A stretch of 54,409 nucleotides of DNA from Hespellia sp. (GCA_022790755.1 JAAVXR010000027.1:1-54409); one strand, 5' to 3'. Shown: positions 27,150 through 36,060, counted from the stretch's first letter. Program-made: numbers and translations. The notes: generated by a model not told the origin, from the sequence alone.

Positions 27150-28079
27150 TTATCCCTTTCTCTGTAATGATAAAAACTCTATACTGGAACCTTTCCCTCG
27201 CCAATCAAAAATGCGGCAGAGCGGTTGAATATCCTCTTTTTCGCTTTCCGTACCCATTCCCAACAGTTCCCTCAAATCCATTTGATGGTATGTCTCTTCT
27301 GCTTTACAATACGGAACCGTCCCTGTCAAACCATCCATCTGCCATATGTTCCAGACGATCACTTTCGTAATTTTTCGATATTCTTCAGCAGACGGTTTTC
27401 GTTGCCATCTATCCTGCAGATATTCCTCAAAAGTCATTAACAGATTGACACGCGCGATCAGTAGATTATCCCCTTGAAATTCATATCCATAAGTAGCTTG
27501 AAAAGCTCTCTCTGCCCACCAAAACCATTCTGTTTCCGTATTTGTATTTTCATTCACTACCCTAAGTTTCCGATCTAATATCCCGATACGCTTTGCTACC
27601 GGAATCATTTCTCCTGTCTCCACATCATATCTGCTGACAAGATAAGGAGCTTCCCCACAGGTAATTTCTAATCTTCTGGAATCCACATAACGTTTCCATC
27701 CATTTTCCTCTTGAAAGATTACCCGTTCAGTCGGCTTCCCGTCTTTTTGAAAAATATCTTTCCTACCAAACCATACTTCGTCTGCATAATTATTCATCTT
27801 GTCGCAAACCCACAACGGGGTAAATACTTCGGCATGCTGTCTGGTTCGCTCTGTCTGCTGCTCCATTGCTTTACGGGCACGTGTCTTTATCACTCCTGCA
27901 TTACTGCCCGTTATCAATTCCGAAGTAATTTCTTCATTACGTTCATATTTCGTCCCTAAAACACTATGTGCATCCGTAGCCCACATAATATTTCGTTTTG
28001 TGGTCTTATCCACCAACAATTTGTCAAGCATTCCTAATGCCTGTATCTTTAAAATATCGTCTTGAATATTTGTAATCAC
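27150..28079 (-). CDS. DNA methyltransferase SAM-binding half (Eco57I/type I-like)
   Basis: About 309 residues. It shows methylase motif X (HAEVFTPLWVCDKMNN, about 85-100), a SAM motif I variant LEITCGEAPYLVSRYD, and ATYGYEFQGDNLLIARVNLL (motif III region). WNIWQMDGL and a closing RIFDWRGKGSSIEF region are typical of this family. Motif IV (NPPY) is missing; it is in the next gene. The GTG at 28079 is preferred because GAAAGGGG lies just upstream; a TTG at 28095-28097 overlaps that RBS. It is the first gene of the three-gene operon. Confidence 0.7.
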   Translation of the reverse strand: MITNIQDDILKIQALGMLDKLLVDKTTKRNIMWATDAHSVLGTKYERNEEITSELITGSNAGVIKTRARKAMEQQTERTRQHAEVFTPLWVCDKMNNYADEVWFGRKDIFQKDGKPTERVIFQEENGWKRYVDSRRLEITCGEAPYLVSRYDVETGEMIPVAKRIGILDRKLRVVNENTNTETEWFWWAERAFQATYGYEFQGDNLLIARVNLLMTFEEYLQDRWQRKPSAEEYRKITKVIVWNIWQMDGLTGTVPYCKAEETYHQMDLRELLGMGTESEKEDIQPLCRIFDWRGKGSSIEFLSLQRKG

Positions 28080-28200
28080 GGGATACACCCCTTTCAATAC
28101 TGCATATTACTTAGACAATTGCGAAGCCAATAAACTTTCTGAATATTCTCACAGTTTAGAGTTTCTCAATTTCCTACTATATCTAAAACTATCCAATCAC

Positions 28201-28229
28201 AGCATACCAACAACGTAATACAAAAGCAA
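28201..28229 (-). promoter_or_regulatory. Candidate promoter of the restriction-like operon
   Basis: On the minus strand: TTGCTT, 17-nt spacer, TATGCT, about 120 nt before the first gene. The 28098-28320 gap is AT-rich and carries no gene I can support, apart from this site. Confidence 0.5.
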
Positions 28230-28325
28230 TACAATTCTTGCTTTTACAAGTTTCTTTGCAATAATGACCTCTACTGACTTCTGTGCGTTCAGCACTACTT
28301 TAAGTAATCCCCGGGCGCACCACGA

Positions 28326-28368
28326 CAAAAACGCCCTTAACCATGAGTTTCTACTCACGGCTAAAGGC
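28326..28368 (-). terminator. Terminator of thrS
   Basis: On the minus strand GCCTTTAGCC(G)TGAGT pairs with ACTCATGGTTAAGGGC over a four-base loop, followed by GTTTTTG. It lies 35 nt after the thrS stop and isolates thrS from the downstream restriction-like operon. Confidence 0.8.
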
Positions 28369-28402
28369 ATTATAATATGGGTTACTTCCAAGTATTTCCA
28401 TC

Positions 28403-30355
28403 CTATTCTGACTCAATCTTACGAATTTCCTTCGTCCGAATCTCCTTACAAACTGCATCTATGAATTCCTGCAGATCTTTTTGCCCTTCATCACCGAGGA
28501 ACCGGCTTCTTACGGATACCTTACCGTCCTGCTCTTCCTTCTCCCCGACTACCAACATATACGGAACTCGCGCCAGCCTCGTCTCTCGAATCTTATACCC
28601 GATTTTCTCCGACCGGCTGTCGACGGTACAAAGAATTCCATTGGCTTTCAACTCTTTCTCCACTTTCTGGGCATATTCCAGATATTTATCTGAGATCGGC
28701 AGTACGCGAACCTGCTCCGGACACAGCCATGTCGGGAACATCCCAGCGTATTTTTCAATCAGCCATGCCAACGTCCTTTCATAACAGCCCATAGAAGTTC
28801 TATGAATAATATAGGGCCGCACTTTATCCCCATTCTGATCAATATAATACATATCGAACTGCTCTGCCAGAAGCGCATCCCACTGAATGGTAATCATCGT
28901 ATCCTCTTTACCATATACATTTTTGGCGTTAATGTCTACCTTCGGCCCGTAAAATGCTGCTTCCCCAACGTCCTCCACGAATGGAATGTCCAATTCTATC
29001 AGAATCTCCCGAATATGACGTTCGGTCTCCTCCCATACTTCCGGCTCTCCGATATATTTTTCCCGATTATTCGGGTCCCATTTCGACAGATGATAGGTGA
29101 CATCCTCTTCCACACCTAAGGTCGTCAGACAATGTTTGGCCAACGCCAGACATCCTTTGAATTCCTCTACCATTTGGTCCGGCCGAACAATCAAATGGCC
29201 CTCTGAGATCGTGAACTGACGCACACGAGTCAAGCCATGCATTTCCCCCGACTCTTCATTTCGGAATAACGTGGAAGTCTCGCCATAGCGAAGCGGCAGA
29301 TCCCGATAAGACTTCTGACTTGCTTTATACACATAATATTGGAATGGACAGGTCATCGGCCGAAGCGCAAACACTTCTTTGTCCTTCTCCTCATCCCCCA
29401 ACACAAACATTCCATCCTTATAGTGATCCCAATGTCCAGAAAGCTTATACAGGTCACTCTTTGCCATCAGCGGCGTCTTCGTACGAATGTAACCCCAATT
29501 CTGATCCTCCTCATCCTCAATCCATCTTTGAAGCGTCTGAATGATCTTAGCTCCCTTCGGCATCAGAAGCGGCAGCCCCTGTCCGATCACATCCACTGTG
29601 GTAAACAGTTCCATCTCCCGACCAAGTTTATTGTGATCACGCTTTTTAATATCCTCCAAATGCTGCAAATATGCATTCAACTCGTCCTTCGTCTGAAAAG
29701 CGCTTCCATAAATCCTCTGCAGCATCGCTTTGTTGGAATCTCCACGCCAGTATGCGCCCGAGGAAGACGTCAACTTAAATGCTTTGATTCCCTTCGTACT
29801 CATCAGATGTGGTCCGGCACACAGATCTACAAAATCGCCTTGGCTATAGAAGGAAATCACCGAGTCTTCCGGAAGATCCTGTATCAATTCCACTTTATAA
29901 GGCTCATTTCTGTCTTTCATAAACTGAATTGCTTCCTCCCGAGGAAGCGTAAACTTCTCCAGCTTTGCACCTTTTTTGATAATCTTTTTCATTTCCTTCT
30001 CAATCTGATCCAGGTCTTCCCTGGTAAATGGCTCTGCGTCAAAATCATAGTAATAACCGGTATCAATCGCCGGACCAATCGCAAGCTTCACATCTGGATA
30101 CAAATTCTTGACCGCTTCCGCTAATACATGGGAACAGGTATGGCGTACCACACGAAGTCCAGCTTCGTCTCTTGCTGTCAGAATATTTAGCGTGGCGTCC
30201 TGGTCGATCACAGTCCTCAGATCCACAACTTCCCCGTTCACCTCGCCGGCACATGCTGCCCTTGCCAGCCCTTCGCTAATATCGTACGCAATATCAATCA
30301 CCGATTTACTCTCCGCATATTCTTTTACGGAACCATCTTTCAATGTAATCTTCAT
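28403..30355 (-). CDS. thrS: Threonyl-tRNA synthetase
   Basis: A 650-residue class II aminoacyl-tRNA synthetase. Domains: N-terminal TGS (MKITLKDGSVKEY), the editing domain with the zinc-type HTCSHVLAEAVK, the catalytic core with GPHLMSTKGIKAFKL and RPMTCPFQYYVYK, motif 2 GLTRVRQFTISEGHL, motif 3 near IHRTSMGCYERTLAWLIEKYAG, and the C-terminal anticodon-binding domain. The start at 30355 has GGAGG 5 nt upstream; a longer frame reaching 30457 runs through the T-box. Expression is under T-box control. Confidence 0.97.
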   Translation of the reverse strand: MKITLKDGSVKEYAESKSVIDIAYDISEGLARAACAGEVNGEVVDLRTVIDQDATLNILTARDEAGLRVVRHTCSHVLAEAVKNLYPDVKLAIGPAIDTGYYYDFDAEPFTREDLDQIEKEMKKIIKKGAKLEKFTLPREEAIQFMKDRNEPYKVELIQDLPEDSVISFYSQGDFVDLCAGPHLMSTKGIKAFKLTSSSGAYWRGDSNKAMLQRIYGSAFQTKDELNAYLQHLEDIKKRDHNKLGREMELFTTVDVIGQGLPLLMPKGAKIIQTLQRWIEDEEDQNWGYIRTKTPLMAKSDLYKLSGHWDHYKDGMFVLGDEEKDKEVFALRPMTCPFQYYVYKASQKSYRDLPLRYGETSTLFRNEESGEMHGLTRVRQFTISEGHLIVRPDQMVEEFKGCLALAKHCLTTLGVEEDVTYHLSKWDPNNREKYIGEPEVWEETERHIREILIELDIPFVEDVGEAAFYGPKVDINAKNVYGKEDTMITIQWDALLAEQFDMYYIDQNGDKVRPYIIHRTSMGCYERTLAWLIEKYAGMFPTWLCPEQVRVLPISDKYLEYAQKVEKELKANGILCTVDSRSEKIGYKIRETRLARVPYMLVVGEKEEQDGKVSVRSRFLGDEGQKDLQEFIDAVCKEIRTKEIRKIESE

Positions 30356-30360
30356 TCTTT

Positions 30361-30392
30361 CCTCCATTCCGTGCGCATTTCGCAGCACAAAC
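30361..30392 (-). repeat. Leader hairpin element shared with the sleB-like gene
   Basis: Nearly the same 32-nt sequence as at 5261-5293, again immediately before the GGAGG of the gene. The arms GTGC and GCAC can pair on the minus strand. Confidence 0.55.
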
Positions 30393-30413
30393 AAATATGC
30401 CTTTTCAGATACC

Positions 30414-30446
30414 AAAAATCCCTGAACAGCCAAAAACTGCTCAGGG
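30414..30446 (-). terminator. T-box terminator of thrS
   Basis: CCCTGA/TCAGGG plus CAG/CTG form a stem on the minus strand, followed by T5, between the T-box antiterminator and thrS. Uncharged tRNA-Thr would favour read-through. Confidence 0.85.
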
Positions 30447-30650
30447 ACGATAGACAATATACCGCGGTTCCACCCTACTTGTAGAAACTACCACTCATTC
30501 GACGATAACGGTGTCAGCCGGACTCTATAAAAGCCGCTCCAGGGTGGTCTTCAAATGGTTCCCCATAAAATGCTTTCACCAGATGCATTTCTCTCTGCAT
30601 GGTTTCCTCATCCTACTCTTCCTGTCTTCGCGTTAAACCTATCCTTCATT
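30447..30650 (-). promoter_or_regulatory. T-box leader (tRNA-Thr-sensing)
   Basis: The T-box hallmark AGGGTGGAACCGCGGT is read on the minus strand at 30461-30476, preceded by the Stem I region with an AGAGA bulge and GGTGAAAGC distal loop. The ACC triplet in the 3' arm (about 30545) would fit threonine as specifier, but I assign this only by position. Confidence 0.92.
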
Positions 30651-30660
30651 TCTTCCTAAA

Positions 30661-30688
30661 ATTATAACCGTTTTTATACCAATGTCAA
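30661..30688 (-). promoter_or_regulatory. Promoter of the T-box-thrS unit
   Basis: On the minus strand: TTGACA, 16-nt spacer, TATAAT, just beyond the stop of the CPBP gene. Confidence 0.85.
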
Positions 30689-30697
30689 GCCCAAATT

Positions 30698-31783
30698 CTA
30701 CATTGCCAAAAAATCACGAAGGATATCCGGCTCCGATAGAATGGACCAGCCGATCACCCCGATTCCAGCCAAAAGAAAAAATATAGAACAACCAATCAAT
30801 ACCAGTATGATCCACGGCTTCCCGGTTGGAAACAATTTGGTACGATAACCCGGAATCTCTTTGTGGAGCAGATAATTTCCTATATATAGAAAAAATGGAA
30901 TCAACGTGCCATAACACAAGTAAACTCCCACCGATAAGAAAGGCAGCGCATCCAGCGACATTCCTTGCACTGTTCCCATCTCCATCTGCGCATAGAAATC
31001 TTTCATGGCATAAGACATCATCACTGGAATCGCATTGTTGATACAGTGGAATAATCCATTATATACCATATTCTCCGATTCCATCAAAATATATCCTAAC
31101 ATAACACCCAGTATTGCAGTTGGAAAAAAGCGCAGCAGATTGCCATGAAAGATTCCGAAAATCATTCCTGTGATCAAAATCACGGACCATTTTCTCCCGG
31201 ACGACAAATTATAATATCTCCCTCGTTTTTTGCCAGGTTCTCTTCCTAGCAAAGGTTTCCCTTCTGCACAGCAAAGACTATTCAGCAATACGCCTCGAAA
31301 AACAGCTTCCTCACAAATTGCCGGCAAAATCGCGACAATAAAGAACAAGACCGGAAACGGCACGCTCAGAAAGGCGGAAAGAAGCCCACCACTGACGGAA
31401 GCCATTTCCTGTGGAAACAAAAACGTCAAGATTAACGTTACAATCATTACACCCAGATAAGATGCAAGCCACAGTATCACGGTTCCCGCTACCCCAGAAA
31501 ACGTAGGCCTCCTGACGGGAAATACTTCCCTCACATCTGCCCCTGCCCCTCTGACAATCAGCACAGATGCCCCCAGCATAAGCAGTTCATCCACACCCGT
31601 ACCATATAATCCTAAAATTCTTCCGACCGGTGAAAACCAGACGAGCAAACCGGTCGCCGCAAGCGCCAAAATTCCATGATAGCTCCGTAATTTTTTGTAA
31701 TATTTCGGCGTATGAAGCGCAGCGGATGCCGTTTCATATGCAGTTCCTTCCTCTAAATTCTCATCCCTCGACTTCTCCTCCAT
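30698..31783 (-). CDS. CPBP-family intramembrane metalloprotease
   Basis: A 361-residue membrane protein with about eight hydrophobic segments. The CPBP/Abi motifs are EEAVFRG (E158, E159, R163), FGIFHG (H213) and HCINN (H246, N250). Members act in prenyl-type processing or bacteriocin immunity. The ATG at 31783 has AGGAGA upstream and overlaps the histidine kinase end by 23 nt, so it is probably co-regulated with the two-component system. The C-terminal 50 residues hold a further hydrophobic segment. Confidence 0.88.
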   Translation of the reverse strand: MEEKSRDENLEEGTAYETASAALHTPKYYKKLRSYHGILALAATGLLVWFSPVGRILGLYGTGVDELLMLGASVLIVRGAGADVREVFPVRRPTFSGVAGTVILWLASYLGVMIVTLILTFLFPQEMASVSGGLLSAFLSVPFPVLFFIVAILPAICEEAVFRGVLLNSLCCAEGKPLLGREPGKKRGRYYNLSSGRKWSVILITGMIFGIFHGNLLRFFPTAILGVMLGYILMESENMVYNGLFHCINNAIPVMMSYAMKDFYAQMEMGTVQGMSLDALPFLSVGVYLCYGTLIPFFLYIGNYLLHKEIPGYRTKLFPTGKPWIILVLIGCSIFFLLAGIGVIGWSILSEPDILRDFLAM

Positions 31784-33959
31784 TCATGTCTCCTTTCATG
31801 CACGGAAACACAATCTCTACTTTAAATAAATCTGCGTCAGTGGACACCTTCAAATCTCCACCCTGAAGCTCCGTAAAACTTTTTGCAATTGCGAGCCCCA
31901 ACCCACTTCCTTCCGTGTTCCGGGACACATCTCCGCGAACGAAGCGATCCGTAATTTCTTCTGTATTAAAATTCAATTCTGCCGCCGACACATTTTTCAT
32001 CATAATGTGGACCTTATCGTTCATTTGCTTCATTTCCACATAAACTCTTGTATGCGGCATCGCATATTTTGTAATATTCACAATCAAATTCTCGAAAATC
32101 CGATATGTCTTCTGACTGTCCAGCCAGAGTATGAGCTTTTCCTCCGGCAGTCTCCACTTAAAGTCAAGATTGGCCTCTTTTATTTTACCATCATACTCCA
32201 AGCCAACCTGTTTTAACAAGCCCACAATATCAACTTTCATGAAATTCATCGTTACATTTCGACTGGAAGCCTTGCTGATCTCAAACAAATCTTCTATCAA
32301 AACTTTCAGACGAAGGGATTTTCGCTCCAGCACCTCAATATACTCTTGTTGCTTTTCTTCATTCTTTTCTTGCTTTAACAGATCAATGTAGGTGATAATC
32401 GCTGTAAGAGGTGTCTTTAAATCATGGGACACATTGGTGACCAATTCCGTTTTCATTCGTTCACTTTTTACTTCTTCTTCCACCGCCTTTTTCAGGCCGC
32501 TTTGAATTCTGGCAAGCTCTTCCCCCACCGGATTAAATACGCCATAGTCTGACTCCAGCAAAATATCCAGATTTCCATTTGCCAACATCCCGGTATCTTT
32601 CAACAACGTCCGATACTGTCCCTGTAAATCCGCAAAATATTTCCGCAGAAACAAAAACAATACTACAGAGTAAATAATCAGTGCAACCGATTTATAATAC
32701 CAGAAAAAACTGATCACAGAAAATGCGATAAAATTTAATATAACAATTTTCAGAATCGTTCGATTCATCTGATCCTGAAAATTCAAATGAAGAAGCCCTT
32801 CATATGTTTTCACACAAAAGTCCTTACACATATTTCCATATTTCCGGAGCCTCTGCATCAAACCTCCTGCACCTATTTTCATTTTCCTTTCATATTGTTT
32901 CCTCCGTTCTATTCCCCACAGACATCCACGCACCAACCAGGAACGTTCAATAAAATACGCTTTCTTCATGACAAACATTGCCCTCAGACAAGTCACGCTC
33001 CAATACATTACTGCAAAAATGAGAAACCACATCAGAACATTCAGTTCCTTGCTCATAAAATATGCGGACTCTTCATTCAGTCCCAATACCGTCAAAGAAT
33101 TTGCCAGAGAACGATCTAATGTACTCCACACCACCTGCGCATATAGAGTATTCAAACCAATTACAACACCTATCACGCATAGCACTATCTCCAGCGGAAC
33201 CTGGAATATCTTCTGTTCTCCCATACCCCATTTCTTGTAATGTGGAATCAGCAATGCAGCCAAAATCACAATCAGAAAAAATGTAAATTCCACTCCTTGG
33301 TATACGCTTCCGTCAGCCAAATTCAATGCATTGATGTGCCTTAAATAACTGCCATAATTATAATTTGACCAGTACGCATCCATATTATCTTGCGTAATCC
33401 CATAAATCATCATCACCTCGCCAGGTATTGACAGATTCTGCCAATAATCCTGCGACCGATATCTGTCCAGCAACGTTCGTTCCAGCTCATATTGAGTCAA
33501 CTCATTGGGCACTGTCCCATCCACCTGCACATCATCCAACTCTCCATCCGCGGCAAACAGATATTTTACTCGCAGCGCATATTCACTGTTCTTCTGCACC
33601 AACTTACGCTGTACAGCGTCATCCGCTGAATTCAGTAACGCTTCTCCCTCCCAACTGAACACTTCGTAATCCAAATATTTTCTGAGAAGAAAAAACTCAT
33701 CACCGCCATACTCCTCCTGCACATCCACACGGTCTGTCTCACCGGATATTTCATTATATAAAATATAATTCCCTTCATTCAAAGGCTCACTGATATCGGA
33801 AAGCATCTCGATATTTTCCTGCTTTCCCTTCAGTAAATCCTGAATTTCAGTCCCAATCAAAGAATAGCTGAGCACCATTCCAATCGCGCAAATCAATAAA
33901 ATACATATAACCAGAATCCATCCCATCTTACGGTTGTTTTTCAATTTTGTATCCAACAC
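31761..33959 (-). CDS. Sensor histidine kinase
   Basis: A 732-residue membrane kinase. One segment at about residues 13-35, a 185-residue extracellular region, then about six segments (224-330 and 400-440), then a cytoplasmic HisKA domain with H-box SHDLKTPLTA (H512) and an HATPase_c domain (EGSGLGLAIAK near the end). The start is a GTG at 33959 with AAAGG 9 nt upstream. It overlaps the response regulator gene by 32 nt and the CPBP gene by 23 nt. The stimulus is unknown. Confidence 0.92.
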   Translation of the reverse strand: MLDTKLKNNRKMGWILVICILLICAIGMVLSYSLIGTEIQDLLKGKQENIEMLSDISEPLNEGNYILYNEISGETDRVDVQEEYGGDEFFLLRKYLDYEVFSWEGEALLNSADDAVQRKLVQKNSEYALRVKYLFAADGELDDVQVDGTVPNELTQYELERTLLDRYRSQDYWQNLSIPGEVMMIYGITQDNMDAYWSNYNYGSYLRHINALNLADGSVYQGVEFTFFLIVILAALLIPHYKKWGMGEQKIFQVPLEIVLCVIGVVIGLNTLYAQVVWSTLDRSLANSLTVLGLNEESAYFMSKELNVLMWFLIFAVMYWSVTCLRAMFVMKKAYFIERSWLVRGCLWGIERRKQYERKMKIGAGGLMQRLRKYGNMCKDFCVKTYEGLLHLNFQDQMNRTILKIVILNFIAFSVISFFWYYKSVALIIYSVVLFLFLRKYFADLQGQYRTLLKDTGMLANGNLDILLESDYGVFNPVGEELARIQSGLKKAVEEEVKSERMKTELVTNVSHDLKTPLTAIITYIDLLKQEKNEEKQQEYIEVLERKSLRLKVLIEDLFEISKASSRNVTMNFMKVDIVGLLKQVGLEYDGKIKEANLDFKWRLPEEKLILWLDSQKTYRIFENLIVNITKYAMPHTRVYVEMKQMNDKVHIMMKNVSAAELNFNTEEITDRFVRGDVSRNTEGSGLGLAIAKSFTELQGGDLKVSTDADLFKVEIVFPCMKGDMNGGEVEG

Positions 33960-34626
33960 CCCACACCACCTTTAAATATTTCGGATTTTTCGGATCTAAT
34001 TCTATTTTCTCGCGGATATTTCGTACATGTACCATAATCGTATCAGTGCTAATCGCTTTTTCCTGCCATACTCTTTCATAGATTTCCTCTGCGGAAAAGA
34101 CACGCCCCGGGTTCTTGGCAAGAAGCAATAAGATCTTATACTCAATTGGCGTCATTTTCACAGGAACTCCATCCATAAAGACTTCCACTGTATCTTCATT
34201 AATTTCCAGCCCACCAATCACATGCACATTTTCCTTGGGCTCCAATCTCTCCAAAAATTTTCGATATCTGCGAAGTTGTGAGTTCACCCTGGCCATTAAC
34301 TCCATCGGAGTAAAAGGTTTTGTCACATAATCATCCGCCCCAATGTTTAATCCCGTAATCTTATCTACTTCCTCAGATTTCGCAGAAAGCATAATAATCG
34401 GAAAGTCATACTTTTCTCGAATTTTCATCGTCATGCGGATTCCATCCATCCTGGGCATCATAATATCTACGATTGCGAGATGAATCTCTTCTTTCTCTGC
34501 AATCTGCAACCCTTCAATTCCATCGGCGGCTTGAAACACTTCATAGCCTTGGCTTTTCAGATAGATCTGAATTCCTTCCCGAATCTCTTTATCGTCTTCT
34601 ACAACTAATATGTGATTTATCTCCAT
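33928..34626 (-). CDS. OmpR-family response regulator
   Basis: A 232-residue protein: an N-terminal receiver domain with acidic pocket VVEDD (about 9-12), phospho-acceptor D54 in AIVDIMMPRMDG and K in LSAKSEEVDK, then a C-terminal winged-helix DNA-binding domain (ERVWQEKAISTDTIMVHVRNIR). I start at 34626, where GGGAG lies 9 nt upstream; earlier in-frame ATGs have the RBS inside the gene. It is cotranscribed with the kinase downstream. Target genes unknown. Confidence 0.93.
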   Translation of the reverse strand: MEINHILVVEDDKEIREGIQIYLKSQGYEVFQAADGIEGLQIAEKEEIHLAIVDIMMPRMDGIRMTMKIREKYDFPIIMLSAKSEEVDKITGLNIGADDYVTKPFTPMELMARVNSQLRRYRKFLERLEPKENVHVIGGLEINEDTVEVFMDGVPVKMTPIEYKILLLLAKNPGRVFSAEEIYERVWQEKAISTDTIMVHVRNIREKIELDPKNPKYLKVVWGVGYKIEKQP

Positions 34627-34766
34627 GATACTCATCTCCCTTGCTGTTTTCCCAGGCGGCCTGTTACCATTGATCTTGACTCCAACATTTGACCTTAAGT
34701 ATATCATATCTGAGAGTTCTAAAGGAGACGATGATAAGAATCCAAAGAATTTCTTAAGATTAAGAA

Positions 34767-34794
34767 TTGCACTCTCAGAAATTTATGGTATAAT
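34767..34794 (+). promoter_or_regulatory. Promoter of tRNA-Ser
   Basis: TTGCAC (34767-34772), 16-nt spacer, TATAAT (34789-34794), about 80 nt before the tRNA gene. Confidence 0.7.
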
Positions 34795-34878
34795 AAAAAA
34801 GTATGGTTTGTACAAATTATTTGCCGGTACTGTGCTACATTTATTTTTATACCGTTGTTTTTGTACAATTCATTTCCA

Positions 34879-34965
34879 GGAGATGTACTCAAGTGGTCGT
34901 AAGAGGTCGCACTCGAAATGCGATAGGTCCGCAAGGGCGCGTGGGTTCGACTCCCACCATCTCCG
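34879..34965 (+). tRNA. tRNA-Ser (CGA)
   Basis: An 87-nt gene. The acceptor arms GGAGATG and CATCTCC pair fully. The anticodon loop reads CTCGAAA, giving CGA (reads UCG). The T arm is GTGGGTTCGACTCCCAC, and a long variable arm of class II type is present. No CCA is encoded. Confidence 0.96.
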
Positions 34966-34992
34966 GTTTTTGACCGGAAGGCGAAAATACGA

Positions 34993-35036
34993 AAAATGCC
35001 AGAGAATCGCTTAAAATAAAGGTTCTCTGGCATTTT
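34993..35036. terminator. Bidirectional terminator between tRNA-Ser and rubredoxin
   Basis: ATGCCAGAGAA pairs with TTCTCTGGCAT, with T-rich tails on both strands (ATTTTATATTTT plus strand, ATTTTTC minus). It can end the tRNA transcript and the minus-strand rubredoxin transcript. Confidence 0.8.
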
Positions 35037-35063
35037 ATATTTTAGAGATATTCTGATTCTTGT

Positions 35064-35225
35064 TTATTGCTTTTCCACAAATACGTCTTTGCCAAGGCCA
35101 CACACTGGACAAACCCAATCTTCCGGCAAATCCTCAAATGCTGTGCCGGGAGCAACACCCTGATCTGGATCACCAACAGCCGGATCATACACGTAACCAC
35201 AAGGCTCACATACATATTTCTGCAT
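35064..35225 (-). CDS. Rubredoxin
   Basis: A 53-residue iron protein, short and so easily missed. The two iron-binding knuckles are [12 protein letters not shown] (C6, C9) and [13 protein letters not shown] (C39, C42), with [15 protein letters not shown] between, all conserved. It is a small one-electron carrier, typical of anaerobes. GGAGGT lies 6-7 nt before the ATG. It follows DUF554 by 71 nt on the same strand. Confidence 0.97.
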   Translation of the reverse strand: MQKYVCEPCGYVYDPAVGDPDQGVAPGTAFEDLPEDWVCPVCGLGKDVFVEKQ

Positions 35226-35296
35226 AACTTCACCTCCTTAATCACATTCTTCTCTATTGGCGCCATGCTGCATACCATCAAAAAATGTCTCGTTCT

Positions 35297-36022
35297 TTAC
35301 AAAATAGCGCCAATTACTTCCACTCCAATCGGAATCAGAAGTGCAGGCAGCATATTGCCTACTTTTATTATTTTCCCAAAAGTTGTATTTATTCCCACAC
35401 AAAAAATCAAAGCAGATCCCACAAAAGACAGTTGTTCAATCAATTCTGGATGAATAAAAGAACCACACAAAGCAGCAATTACTGTGATCGCACCCTGATA
35501 AATAAAAATAGGAATCGCCGAAAAAATGGTTCCTTTCCCATAAATGGATGTATTTACCATCACAATCATAGCGTCCAACACTGCTTTTGCCACCAACGTA
35601 GACGGATCTCCATTCAATCCATCCTGAATGGCTCCAACGATTGCCATTGCTCCGATACAGATAATCAAAGAAGTGTTTACAAATCCATCCACGAATGTTG
35701 TATCCTTCTCCGAGTGCACCAATCGCTTCAAGCGCTCTCCAATTCTCTCCACTCCATCTTCAATACCGGCAATCTCCCCCAACAATGCGCCGATCAAAAG
35801 TGAAAAAATCAAAAGCATTGTTCCACGTGTCTCAATCGCATTGTGATCAATGACTAACATATATTTCAGAGTTCCTGACATACCAATGAACAGAACCGCG
35901 ATTCCGCTCGCCTTCATCATAATATCTTGAAACGATTCTTTTAACCCTTTTTTAAAAAATAAACCCAACAAACCGCCGCCAATCACGGCGACGGTATTGA
36001 TCAACGTTCCAGACGCAAACAT
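35297..36022 (-). CDS. DUF554-family membrane protein
   Basis: A 241-residue membrane protein with about six to seven hydrophobic segments. It starts ASGTLINTVAVIGGGLLGLFF and carries GEIAGIEDGVERIGE, typical of DUF554 (YqgA-like). The function is unknown; many homologues are annotated as possible transporters. It follows the M29-like gene by 38 nt and is probably the last gene of the DUF917/DUF1177/AroM cluster. Confidence 0.85.
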   Translation of the reverse strand: MFASGTLINTVAVIGGGLLGLFFKKGLKESFQDIMMKASGIAVLFIGMSGTLKYMLVIDHNAIETRGTMLLIFSLLIGALLGEIAGIEDGVERIGERLKRLVHSEKDTTFVDGFVNTSLIICIGAMAIVGAIQDGLNGDPSTLVAKAVLDAMIVMVNTSIYGKGTIFSAIPIFIYQGAITVIAALCGSFIHPELIEQLSFVGSALIFCVGINTTFGKIIKVGNMLPALLIPIGVEVIGAIL

Positions 36023-36060
36023 AATATCTTTCTCCGATTCTTCTAAGAGATATCCTCCAA

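Noticed and set aside
28197-28391. A 64-residue minus-strand ORF with a Lys/Val-rich tail (IIAKKLVKARIVLLLYYV) vaguely like part of Cas1.
   Set aside because: Too short, overlaps the thrS terminator and the operon promoter, no RBS of note, and no other cas gene or CRISPR array is visible.
35042-35281. A 79-residue minus-strand ORF over the rubredoxin.
   Set aside because: It is a different frame from the 53-residue rubredoxin, which has conserved Cys knuckles and a strong RBS.
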